This document shows, in pieces, positions 56,596-64,000 of a stretch of DNA of 64,000 nucleotides. Both the position numbers and the translations under genes were made by a program. The notes beneath the pieces are model-generated. The model did no database searches, was not told the DNA's origin, and saw nothing but the letters and a program-made list of their open reading frames with translations. Numbering within the stretch: position 1 is the first letter of the stretch; every line of letters starts with the position of its first letter. This DNA comes from Legionella sainthelensi (lineage in GTDB: Bacteria; Pseudomonadota; Gammaproteobacteria; Legionellales; Legionellaceae), in the NCBI RefSeq assembly GCF_900637685.1, contig NZ_LR134388.1:2057501-2121500 (forward strand), written 5' to 3'.

Positions 56596-57904
56596 TCATG
56601 ATTGCTGCCATTTTAATAAAACATTCACGATATTCATCTTCATAGTTTGAGTCAATAACGACTCCACCGCCAGCTGCCAGATGTAAAAAATTATCTTTAG
56701 CTGTTATTGTTCGAATTGCAATATTCGTATCAAAACGTCCATGTCGTGAAAAATAACCGATTGCACCACAATAAACGCCACGCGCATACAACTCTTGTTC
56801 ATGAATAATTTTCATTGACTCAATTTTTGGAGCACCCGTGATTGAACCACCTGGAAAACAAGATAAAAATGCATCGAATGGTCGCACCGATGATAAACAT
56901 TGAGCTTCTATTGTACTTACTAAATGATGAACTGAATTATAACTTTGAACCTCACATAAACCAGTTACTTGGACTGAACCTGGTTGAGCAATTTTACCCA
57001 AATCATTACGTAGAAGATCTACAATCATAACATTCTCAGCCCTATTTTTTTCGCAAGAACTCAATTCATGTTTTAATTGTTCATCTTCTAAAAGATCGTT
57101 AGAACGTCTAATGGTTCCTTTAATGGGTGATGTGATTAATTGACCATTTTCATAATACAAGAAACGCTCAGGAGAAAAACTTAAAATATCTCCAGCAAAT
57201 GTTCTTAAAAAAGCAGAAAAAGGCACTGGATTTTGTTTGCTGACTTTTTTATATAAAGCCCAACTATCTCCTTCATAGGCAGCAAGGAAAGGCTGAGTGA
57301 GATTGACTTGATAACTTCTCCCTGCTTTTAGTGATTGATATATTTCCCCAAAAGCTTTTATATACTTTTCGTGGTCCATTAAAGGGATAAAATCACTCTG
57401 AAGGATGCAATCCTTGCATTGCTTTTCCGAGTCATGCCATAAGTCTAAAACTTCCTTGACTACCCCAGGCGTCGCCTGCTGAAGATTTGCAGCAAATAAA
57501 GTCACTGATTTTTGATCATGATCCGCTATGATAGCCCAATCATACAAACCAAGATTTAATAAGGGCATATTCTGCAATCCAGATTGAACCTTTGAATCAA
57601 TTCCTAATTGTCTTGCTCCAAAATCATAAGAAATATAGCCTATAGCCCCACCTTGAAAAGGAAGATCAGTCACTGCCAACTGAGAAGATAAGATATGATT
57701 CAACTGATTGACCAGCGACTGGGTGTTATGCGTGTTTTGATCGATCTGGATAAAATCATAAGGATATGCACTGACAATATCGTAACGACCTCTTACATGA
57801 TCACTACTTTCAAGCAACACAAAACCAGGAAGATGGCTAAGTTTTTGATACAATTCAGGTAGAGACGGAGAATAGTCTAAAGAATATAGTACAAATTGAC
57901 TCAA
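56582..57904 (-). CDS. pabB: Aminodeoxychorismate synthase component I
   Basis: 440-residue chorismate-binding enzyme making 4-amino-4-deoxychorismate for folate. The core motifs are YQVNLTQPF, ISFSPERFL-like LSFSPERFLYY, PIKGTIRRSNDLLED (catalytic Lys), RAENVMIVDLLRNDLG and GSITGAPKIESMKII. The glutamine amidotransferase partner PabA is not adjacent. Because PabB and TrpE resemble each other, the PIKGT motif supports PabB. Confidence 0.93.
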   Translation of the reverse strand: MSQFVLYSLDYSPSLPELYQKLSHLPGFVLLESSDHVRGRYDIVSAYPYDFIQIDQNTHNTQSLVNQLNHILSSQLAVTDLPFQGGAIGYISYDFGARQLGIDSKVQSGLQNMPLLNLGLYDWAIIADHDQKSVTLFAANLQQATPGVVKEVLDLWHDSEKQCKDCILQSDFIPLMDHEKYIKAFGEIYQSLKAGRSYQVNLTQPFLAAYEGDSWALYKKVSKQNPVPFSAFLRTFAGDILSFSPERFLYYENGQLITSPIKGTIRRSNDLLEDEQLKHELSSCEKNRAENVMIVDLLRNDLGKIAQPGSVQVTGLCEVQSYNSVHHLVSTIEAQCLSSVRPFDAFLSCFPGGSITGAPKIESMKIIHEQELYARGVYCGAIGYFSRHGRFDTNIAIRTITAKDNFLHLAAGGGVVIDSNYEDEYRECFIKMAAIMNGLK

Positions 57905-58361
57905 AATATATCCTCACAAATAAATTCATTGAACCTATGTTGCTCAACATATTGTTGAGCAAAAAACTTAATTCTCTTTGGATTCTGCAAGCAAATTGAG
58001 TATTATAGACATAGAGATAAAAGAAAATCTCTTATATCCCACAGACCTCACGGTTATCTAAGCCTTTATTTCTCTCAACCGCAATGATTTTTAATGTAAC
58101 ATCATTGCTCTATATAAGGCTAGTTGCTTTCTACAATTCCAGTTCAGTTCATATATCGGATTACTGTCTTTTAAACTGAAAATCCCACATAAATACTCTA
58201 TGTCCCTCACGTCACTAAGAACAAGCCGTATAAGATAAACTTCGCTTAGTAAGCAAAATGCATTTCTATACTCTTTTCAATCAAACTCACGTTACTTATC
58301 TCTGGTTTTTAAATTCATTTGTGAGTATGCTATGCACACGCTTTATTGACAAGGAGCCTCC
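57905..58361. other. Intergenic region between pabB and pdhA
   Basis: 457 bases between divergent pabB and pdhA. A 9-bp perfect hairpin TTGCTCAAC (57940-57948) with GTTGAGCAA (57954-57962) lies near the pabB start. An AAGGAG ribosome site at 58350-58355 serves pdhA. No convincing promoter or small gene was found. Confidence 0.4.
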
Positions 58362-59434
58362 ATGGCAACAGTTGCTCAATTTGACATTACTTATACTCAA
58401 TTTTTGGATGAACATGGAAAATTAGCAGGTCAGCTTCCTGATTTTGCCAAAGATTATACCGTATTGAAAGAACTTTATAAAATGATGGTTCTGACGCGTA
58501 CCTTTGATAAAAAAGCAATTGCGCTACAAAGAACCGGAAAGATGGGAACTTATGCTCCTATTAATGGCCAAGAAGCAATTTCTACAGCCATAGGCCATGC
58601 GATGCGTCCTGAGGACGTATTCGTACCCTATTATCGTGATTATGCTGCGCAATTTCAACGCGGCGTAAAAATGTCTGAGATTCTTGCCTTTTGGGGAGGA
58701 GATGAGCGTGGCAGTCAGTTTTCTTGTAATTCTGAAGACTTACCTATTTGCGTTCCCATTGCGTCGCAATGTCTGCATGCGACAGGTATTGCTTTTGCTT
58801 TCCAATACAGAAATCAGCCTCGTGTTGCAGTAGTCTGTCTTGGTGAAGGCGGTACTTCTGAAGGTGATTTTTATGAAGCTATAAATATAGCGGGCACCTG
58901 GAAATTACCTGTGGTTTTTGTGGTAAATAATAACCAATGGGCTATTTCAGTTCCCAGAGAGAAACAAACGGGGACCCAAACTATTGCACAAAAGCAATTG
59001 CTGCAGGCTTTTCTGGCATACAAGTTGATGGCAATGACATCTTAGCAACAAGACAGATCATAGGGAATGCTATTGAAAAAGCGCGTCAAGGCGAAGGCCC
59101 AACTTTAATTGAGGCATTATCATATCGTTTATCCGATCATACCACTGCTGATGATGCAACCCGATATCAACCCTCTGCAGATGTAGAAAAAGCCAAACCG
59201 AAAGAGCCTATTGCACGATTTAAAGAGTTTCTCATGGAACAAAAGATATGGAATGCGCAAGATGAGGAGAACTTGGTTATCCAATGCTCAGAAGAAGTTG
59301 AAAAAGCAGTTAATGAATATCTGAACATGAAAATTCAACCAGTTACCAGCATTTTTGATTATCATTATGCAGAACTACCTGAATATTTAGTTGAACAACG
59401 TGCAATAGCTATGGAGGAAGCAACCAATGCCTGA
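58362..59434 (+). pseudogene. pdhA: Pyruvate dehydrogenase E1 alpha subunit, frameshifted
   Basis: E1-alpha binds thiamine diphosphate and decarboxylates pyruvate with E1-beta. TPP-motif GEGGTSEGDFYEAIN..VVNNNQ lies near residues 163-190. The frame breaks at a run of four A at 58990-58993. One more A restores ..IAQKAIAAGFSGIQVDGND.. and a 357-residue protein of normal length. The gene overlaps pdhB by 8 bases. Because the rest is intact, a sequencing error is plausible; a second PDH complex (aceEF type) elsewhere could allow real loss. Confidence 0.9.
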
Positions 59435-60401
59435 TATTACTTTAATTGAAGCAGTTACTCAGGCTTTAGCTTATGAGTTAGCTCACGATGAAAATGTGGT
59501 GGTTTTTGGAGAGGATGTAGGTAAAAACGGTGGTGTTTTTAGGGCAACAGTAGGGTTACAAGAACGCTTCGGAGAAAAAAGAGTATTTGATACTCCTCTA
59601 GCTGAGTCAATGATTGCGGGATTAGCAATCGGAATGTCCATACAAGGCCTGAGGCCCGTTGCCGAATTTCAATTTATGGGTTTTATTTACCCTGCTATGA
59701 ATCAAATTATCTCTCATGCTGCTCGTATGCGAAATAGGACACGCGGACGCCTACACTGTCCTCTCGTTTTTCGAGCTCCTTTTGGGGGAGGAATCAGGGC
59801 ACCAGAGCATCACTCTGAAAGCACCGAAGCATTATTTGCCCATATTCCAGGTTTACAAGTTGTTATACCCTCTTCGCCTAGACGTGCTTATGGTTTACTC
59901 TTGGCGGCAATGCGTAATCCCGATCCAGTAATTTTTCTAGAACCAAAGCGTATCTATCGCCTTGTTAAACAACCTGTGGAAGATAATGGAGAGGCACTGC
60001 CCATTGGTAAGTGTTTCACCTTACAACAAGGTGAAGATGTTACCTTAATAAGTTGGGGAGCAAGTTTGCATGAAACGCAGCTCGCAACGAAACAATTAAG
60101 AGAGGAAGGAATTTCTTGTGAAATAATTGACGTCGCTACAATTAAACCCTTAGATATTGAAACAATTTTAGCCTCAGTAGAAAAAACTGGTCGTTGCGTT
60201 ATTGTACATGAAGGAGCAAAAACCTGTGGTGTAGGAGCTGAAATTTCAGCCCTCATTATGGAAAATTCCATGGCTGATTTAATGGCCCCTGTTCAAAGGG
60301 TGACTGGATACGATACAGTAATGCCCTATTTCCAACTGGAAAAGCAATACATCCCCAGTGTTACGCGTATTAAAAACAGTGTTATGAGCATAATGGAGTA
60401 A
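59427..60401 (+). CDS. pdhB: Pyruvate dehydrogenase E1 beta subunit
   Basis: 324-residue transketolase-like beta subunit completing the TPP site. FGEDVGKNGGVFRATVGL at residue 28, PLAESMIAGLAIGMSI, and RAPFGGGIRAPEHHSES are characteristic. The C-terminal HEGAKTCGVGAEISALI fits the transketolase C-domain. It lies 8 bases overlapping with pdhA and 2 bases before the E2 gene, so it belongs to a pdhABC operon. Confidence 0.95.
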   Translation: MPDITLIEAVTQALAYELAHDENVVVFGEDVGKNGGVFRATVGLQERFGEKRVFDTPLAESMIAGLAIGMSIQGLRPVAEFQFMGFIYPAMNQIISHAARMRNRTRGRLHCPLVFRAPFGGGIRAPEHHSESTEALFAHIPGLQVVIPSSPRRAYGLLLAAMRNPDPVIFLEPKRIYRLVKQPVEDNGEALPIGKCFTLQQGEDVTLISWGASLHETQLATKQLREEGISCEIIDVATIKPLDIETILASVEKTGRCVIVHEGAKTCGVGAEISALIMENSMADLMAPVQRVTGYDTVMPYFQLEKQYIPSVTRIKNSVMSIME

Positions 60402-60403
60402 TA

Positions 60404-61516
60404 ATGAATATTTTCAATCTACCTGATTTAGGTGAAGGCTTACCTGATGCTGAGATTCATGAGTGGTTTGTCAAAGAAGGAGATACTGTTGTCGTAGATC
60501 AACCTCTAGTCTCTATGGAAACAGCTAAGGCTGTGGTGGATGTTCCATGCCCACAAACAGGAATTATAAGTAAATTATATGGCAAACCAGGCGACATTAT
60601 TAAAACAGGGGAACCATTAGTTGCTTTTGTATCGTCAGTAGCAAAAGCAGCCGATAAGGGAACCGTAGTTGGCAACCTAGAAGAAAGTAGCGAAGTTTTC
60701 GAAGATACTTTTACTATTGGGGTACAACACACTACTCATGGTCGTATAAAGACAACCCCTGCTGTAAAAATGCTTGCAAAAAAACTAGGTGTTGATTTAT
60801 CGACAATAAAAGGTACAGGTGAATTTGGAATCATCACTCGAGATGATGTTCAAGCCCAAGCAGATAAGAACTCACAAGTTCCTGTAGGTTTTGAACCTCT
60901 GCGTGGAGTAAGGCGCGCTATGCTCAATAGCATGGCTCAATCACACGCCGAAGTAGTTCCTGTGAGCATCTTTGATGAGGCAGATATAAGTGCCTGGAAA
61001 TCTGGAACTGATATTACCGTTCGCTTAATTAGAGCTATAATTGATGCCACTAAATGCGAACCTGCATTAAATGCATGGTTTGATACAAAACATGGTGCGC
61101 GACAATGCTTTAATGAAGTACATCTTGGGTTAGCGATGGATAATGAGGAAGGGTTATTTGTTCCTGTTATTCATGATGCAGGAAAACGCTCTGATACTGA
61201 ATTACGCACCATGATTAATGAATTCAAACAATCGGTAGGTAATCGTGAAATTACAGCGGACAAATTAAAGGGGGCTACGTTTACGCTCTCGAATTTTGGC
61301 AAATTTGCTGGTCGTTTTGCAAGCCCTATTATTGTCCCACCAATGGTTGCAATCTTAGCTGTCGGAAGGCTTTATCAAGGGGTTGTTCCTGTCGAGGAGA
61401 AAATAGAAGTGCATAATATGCTTCCTTTATCACTTAGTTTTGATCATAGGGCTGTTACAGGTGGCGAGGCAACTCGCTTCTTAGGTTCCGTAATACAATC
61501 CTTACAGATGGAATAG
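60404..61516 (+). CDS. pdhC: Dihydrolipoamide acyltransferase E2 (pdhC)
   Basis: 370 residues. A single lipoyl domain (lysine in METAKAVVDV, about residue 42), an E3-binding domain (TTPAVKMLAKKLGVDL..GTGEFG, about 125-160) and the catalytic acyltransferase domain ending with the active-site His in SFDHRAVTGGEATRF. It transfers acetyl groups to CoA. No E3 (lpd) gene follows. It could also belong to a branched-chain keto-acid complex, as the E1 alpha/beta type is shared. Confidence 0.93.
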   Translation: MNIFNLPDLGEGLPDAEIHEWFVKEGDTVVVDQPLVSMETAKAVVDVPCPQTGIISKLYGKPGDIIKTGEPLVAFVSSVAKAADKGTVVGNLEESSEVFEDTFTIGVQHTTHGRIKTTPAVKMLAKKLGVDLSTIKGTGEFGIITRDDVQAQADKNSQVPVGFEPLRGVRRAMLNSMAQSHAEVVPVSIFDEADISAWKSGTDITVRLIRAIIDATKCEPALNAWFDTKHGARQCFNEVHLGLAMDNEEGLFVPVIHDAGKRSDTELRTMINEFKQSVGNREITADKLKGATFTLSNFGKFAGRFASPIIVPPMVAILAVGRLYQGVVPVEEKIEVHNMLPLSLSFDHRAVTGGEATRFLGSVIQSLQME

Positions 61517-61576
61517 AAGCTAAATTATATACCGCACTCCCCAAACGGTGTATTCATCCCTCATACATCGAGAGGC

Positions 61577-61605
61577 TTCATTTGGCGCATATCGCGCCAA
61601 ATGAA
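61577..61605 (+). terminator. Perfect GC-rich hairpin after pdhC
   Basis: A 12-bp perfect stem (TTCATTTGGCGC 61577-61588 with GCGCCAAATGAA 61594-61605), 5-base loop. No T-tract follows. It probably ends or stabilises the pdhABC transcript. Confidence 0.55.
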
Positions 61606-61738
61606 CTTAAGCCAATTTCTTCAACAAGAAGATGAAAACATCCTCCGCCGTTCCTCTGCTTGTCCACGGAATCTAGGGTACTGTTGCTAAACACCGTACC
61701 CAACGAACACGTCACGGGACGCAAGAGAGGCTGGTATT

Positions 61739-62077
61739 TTATTGTTGTGGTGGCTGTTGAGTTTCTGGCTGTTGAGTTTGTGGTTGTTGAGTTTGTGCTT
61801 TTTGTTGCATTTTGTCCTTCATTTTTTCAGCTAATGACATCTTGCATTGTTGCAATTGTTCTGGACTAAAGTTTGTGTTTGGCAGGGTTTTAGTACCTGC
61901 TACTACAGGTATTACGCAATTCTTAATTAAATCTTTGCCTGAGCCTTCCCCTCCCTTAAAATAACCATTCTGCATACAAGAGATTGCAATAGCCTTACAA
62001 GCTCCTCCTGACCAACCCAAAAAACTCACACTCATTAATACTGCAAATACTCCCATTTTTACGCATAACTTGTTCAT
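61739..62077 (-). CDS. Small secreted Cys-containing protein with Gln/Pro repeat tail
   Basis: 112 residues. Signal peptide (MNKLCVKMGVFAVLMSVSFLGWSG), then a short domain with four Cys (GACKAIAISCMQNG.., IKNCVIPVV, LQQCKMSLAEKM) that could form two disulfides, and a low-complexity tail of TQQP repeats. The ATG at 62077 is chosen because AAGGA precedes it. It is probably periplasmic or secreted. Family unknown; such GGEGSGKDLIKNC proteins look genus-specific. Confidence 0.65.
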   Translation of the reverse strand: MNKLCVKMGVFAVLMSVSFLGWSGGACKAIAISCMQNGYFKGGEGSGKDLIKNCVIPVVAGTKTLPNTNFSPEQLQQCKMSLAEKMKDKMQQKAQTQQPQTQQPETQQPPQQ

Positions 62078-62203
62078 ATTTTTATTCCTTTTATTTAGGA
62101 TCTGCATCCAATTTATAGTGACCATTAAAATATAGCACAATATTTATTTTTTGTTATTAGAGTGCATTGATGAGTAATTTTAATTACTCAAAATATACCT
62201 CAT

Positions 62204-63589
62204 TCAATAATAATTAGTACGGACAAGTTCCGACTTCTTTTCCGAAAGCTCCATAGCAGGCTCTGGTATTTTGGATGTTGTTATCAAATCGTCACACTCA
62301 GAAATATTTTCTCTCGTTTCGCTTGATAAGAGGAGCTCTCTTAAGCTTGTTGTGTAGCTGCATTTCCCTGCATGATGATAATTTTTTGTCATCTCATGCT
62401 CATAACAATCAAGTGCCTCTTCAAGTATCGTTTCTTCATGTTCTTTTGTACGTTCCTTTAGGAGTTTTTTATCTTCTTTATTTGCATATTGCTCTACGCT
62501 CCATTTAATCAATCCAAATGTTGCAAGGCCAATACCAAATCCAAATAAAATAGTACCAACCAAGGGTGGCACAGCAAATGCACTAATAAGCACCATTAAT
62601 CCAATAACTGAGAAAATTACACCAGCACCACCAAGCGCAAAATTAGTATAGGATTTAGCAATAGTCTCATTGGCTAACAAGTTTTGCTGCTTTAATTGGT
62701 GTAATGGTTCAGTTATTTTTCCAATATCCTCATCGATTTGAGTGATTTCATGTTGGAGATTACTCACGAAGTCAATAAGTTGTGAGTTTTCGGTGCTTTT
62801 GCCTCTCGTGTACTCTTTTTCAAAAATTTGTACCATTTTCTCCAAGTGCACCAACATTTCATTACGCTCTTGATATAGCCTTAGCAGTTTACATGGTAGG
62901 CTATCATCTGAAAAAGTCTGTTGGTTCCAACCTCTTTGTACTCTAATCTTATTAATAAACTCCAGCTCTTCTTCTATTTGTTTACTAGATAGGGTGTTGG
63001 GCTTATTGAGTAAAAATTTCAGTTCCAAAGCACGAATCTCTAATCGATCTCTATAAATATCAGAGTCCAATACAGATAACTCTCGTTTGCCTATGAGGTC
63101 CATAAATATCTTTTTTTCTTTATATGCTTTTGCAGATTGAAATTTCTCTATTATCGAGCTTAGTAATGAAATACCCTCAATAAGGGTACCAAGCGAAGCA
63201 AAAGCTAATCCAATACCGGCAGATACTATTCCTCCTAGAATAAACGCTGCAATACCGAAACCTGTTGTAACTAAAAGAAGCGACATAGCTAAAACTTTAC
63301 TTCCAACGGAACTATTTTTATCAGTCAAAGTAGTTATTGCATTGGGAATTGCTGAAATCATTCGTAATACAAATCCAATGATAGGTAATTCTTTGCTGGA
63401 GGCAATGATTGATGTCACAAAATCAAATATTTTTTGCACGCCATCCAGAAAAAATTTTGACAATTTTCCCCTTTTATTGATTGTTTCGATAAATGATAAT
63501 TTCTGCTGTTGTTGTAATAAAGTTATTTTGCCTTTTAACTCATTCATTTTCTCGGATAGAATGACATGCTTTTTGTGAGGATATGTCAT
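62204..63589 (-). CDS. Hypothetical protein with two hydrophobic hairpins, candidate effector
   Basis: 461 residues. Two hydrophobic blocks (about residues 98-145, ..LLLVTTGFGIAAFILGGIVSAG.., and about 323-366, ..GVIFSVIGLMVLISAFAVPPLVG..) could each form a membrane hairpin. Charged coiled-coil-like segments lie between and around them. There is no signal peptide. No enzymatic motif. Legionella proteins with paired hydrophobic hairpins often target host membranes, so an effector role is inferred. The ribosome site is weak. Confidence 0.6.
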   Translation of the reverse strand: MTYPHKKHVILSEKMNELKGKITLLQQQQKLSFIETINKRGKLSKFFLDGVQKIFDFVTSIIASSKELPIIGFVLRMISAIPNAITTLTDKNSSVGSKVLAMSLLLVTTGFGIAAFILGGIVSAGIGLAFASLGTLIEGISLLSSIIEKFQSAKAYKEKKIFMDLIGKRELSVLDSDIYRDRLEIRALELKFLLNKPNTLSSKQIEEELEFINKIRVQRGWNQQTFSDDSLPCKLLRLYQERNEMLVHLEKMVQIFEKEYTRGKSTENSQLIDFVSNLQHEITQIDEDIGKITEPLHQLKQQNLLANETIAKSYTNFALGGAGVIFSVIGLMVLISAFAVPPLVGTILFGFGIGLATFGLIKWSVEQYANKEDKKLLKERTKEHEETILEEALDCYEHEMTKNYHHAGKCSYTTSLRELLLSSETRENISECDDLITTSKIPEPAMELSEKKSELVRTNYY

Positions 63590-63728
63590 AATTGCTTTTT
63601 AACAATAGTATATAATTAAGTATAACAGTGCACTATATATACATATAGGTAATTAGAAGAAAGATTTATCGACCTATTAGGATAAGAAAGAGCTTCCTTG
63701 CCCCATCTACATCCTTTCTTTTTAAATT

Positions 63729-64000
63729 TTAACAACTTATTGAGTAGTCTCTTGTTGGTAATTCTTGCTCACTAATTTTTGTTGGGATCCTAGATGTTGG
63801 GTTTGTAAACAGGGCCTCACTATGGACAGGAGGTTTTTCTGTGCATTTTGGCGAATTATCTTGATGCCATTCAAGCATGAGTAAATTTCGGGGTCCTTCA
63901 TTCATTAATTCATTATATTCATTGGGTCGTACACATTTCTGGAGTTTTTTTGACACATAATGACTAAAATCCAATACAAAAAGAGGTGTGTTGAGCAGTG
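63729..64000 (-). CDS. C-terminal part of a gene running off the right edge
   Basis: The frame is open from the window edge (..LLNTPLFVLDFSHYV..) to a stop at 63729, at least 89 residues. The Met-like TTG at 63974 is probably not the start, since the frame continues upstream. The piece is rich in Asn, Glu and Pro with Cys near the end, and no family is recognised. Confidence 0.5.
   Translation of the reverse strand, partial: LLNTPLFVLDFSHYVSKKLQKCVRPNEYNELMNEGPRNLLMLEWHQDNSPKCTEKPPVHSEALFTNPTSRIPTKISEQELPTRDYSISC

Noticed and set aside
61660..61869. Valine/Phe-rich plus-strand frame
   Set aside because: It is the complement of the TQQP-repeat tail of the minus-strand secreted protein; the repeat itself creates the apparent open frame.

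Overview
The window is AT-rich and gene-dense. It looks like a Legionella-type gammaproteobacterium, probably not L. pneumophila itself. The evidence is a MOMP-like outer membrane protein, a Pht-type MFS transporter, a Fic-motif protein, several large coiled-coil or membrane proteins of effector type, and the housekeeping run ndk-rlmN-pilW-rodZ-hisS-yfgM-bamB-der. There are no rRNA genes, recognisable tRNAs, intact insertion sequences or CRISPR arrays.

Layout. 0-17 kb: mostly accessory genes, namely a rhodanese, an alcohol dehydrogenase, a coiled-coil protein, an S10 serine carboxypeptidase, an MFS transporter behind a valine-rich leader peptide, a broken outer membrane protein, a frameshifted PBP4, a Fic-motif protein, an amino-acid permease and an RpiB-like isomerase. 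16-31 kb: metabolism, with ppsR, a GH18 chitinase, prpBCD (propionate/2-methylcitrate), mnmC, a POT peptide transporter, hemL, rubredoxin, hemJ, terC, pcnB, folK and a universal stress protein. 32-42 kb: a peptide-export locus. 42-57 kb: conserved core genes (der to ndk, miaE, lpxH, minC, fadD, NUDIX, pabB) with two unknown Legionella-type proteins. 58-64 kb: pdhABC followed by secreted and effector-like proteins.

The most interesting system lies at 31.8-41.9 kb. Four tandem small genes on the plus strand encode 79-83 aa peptides. They share a nearly invariant 48-residue N-terminus ending in Ala-Gly-Gly, followed by different short cationic, Ala-rich tails. Converging on them is a minus-strand operon for a bacteriocin-type exporter: a cyclic-nucleotide-binding domain protein, an HlyD-type fusion protein, a C39-peptidase ABC transporter and a second ABC transporter, with two alpha/beta hydrolases downstream. 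This matches the architecture of NHLM/NHLP-type export systems. No classical RiPP modification enzyme is visible, and the tails contain no Cys.

The second system is at 5.2-6.8 kb. A consensus promoter is followed by a 39-codon open frame with seven consecutive valine codons, then by competing RNA pairings. One of these masks the ribosome binding site of the MFS transporter gene. This looks like translational or transcriptional attenuation by valine supply.

Other points: pcnB has no AUG/GUG/UUG at its conserved N-terminus and seems to start at AUC. Four genes (dacB, pdhA, the HlyD gene and the outer membrane protein gene) carry single frameshifts. Three of these are one base short in an A/T run, so sequencing error is a real possibility.
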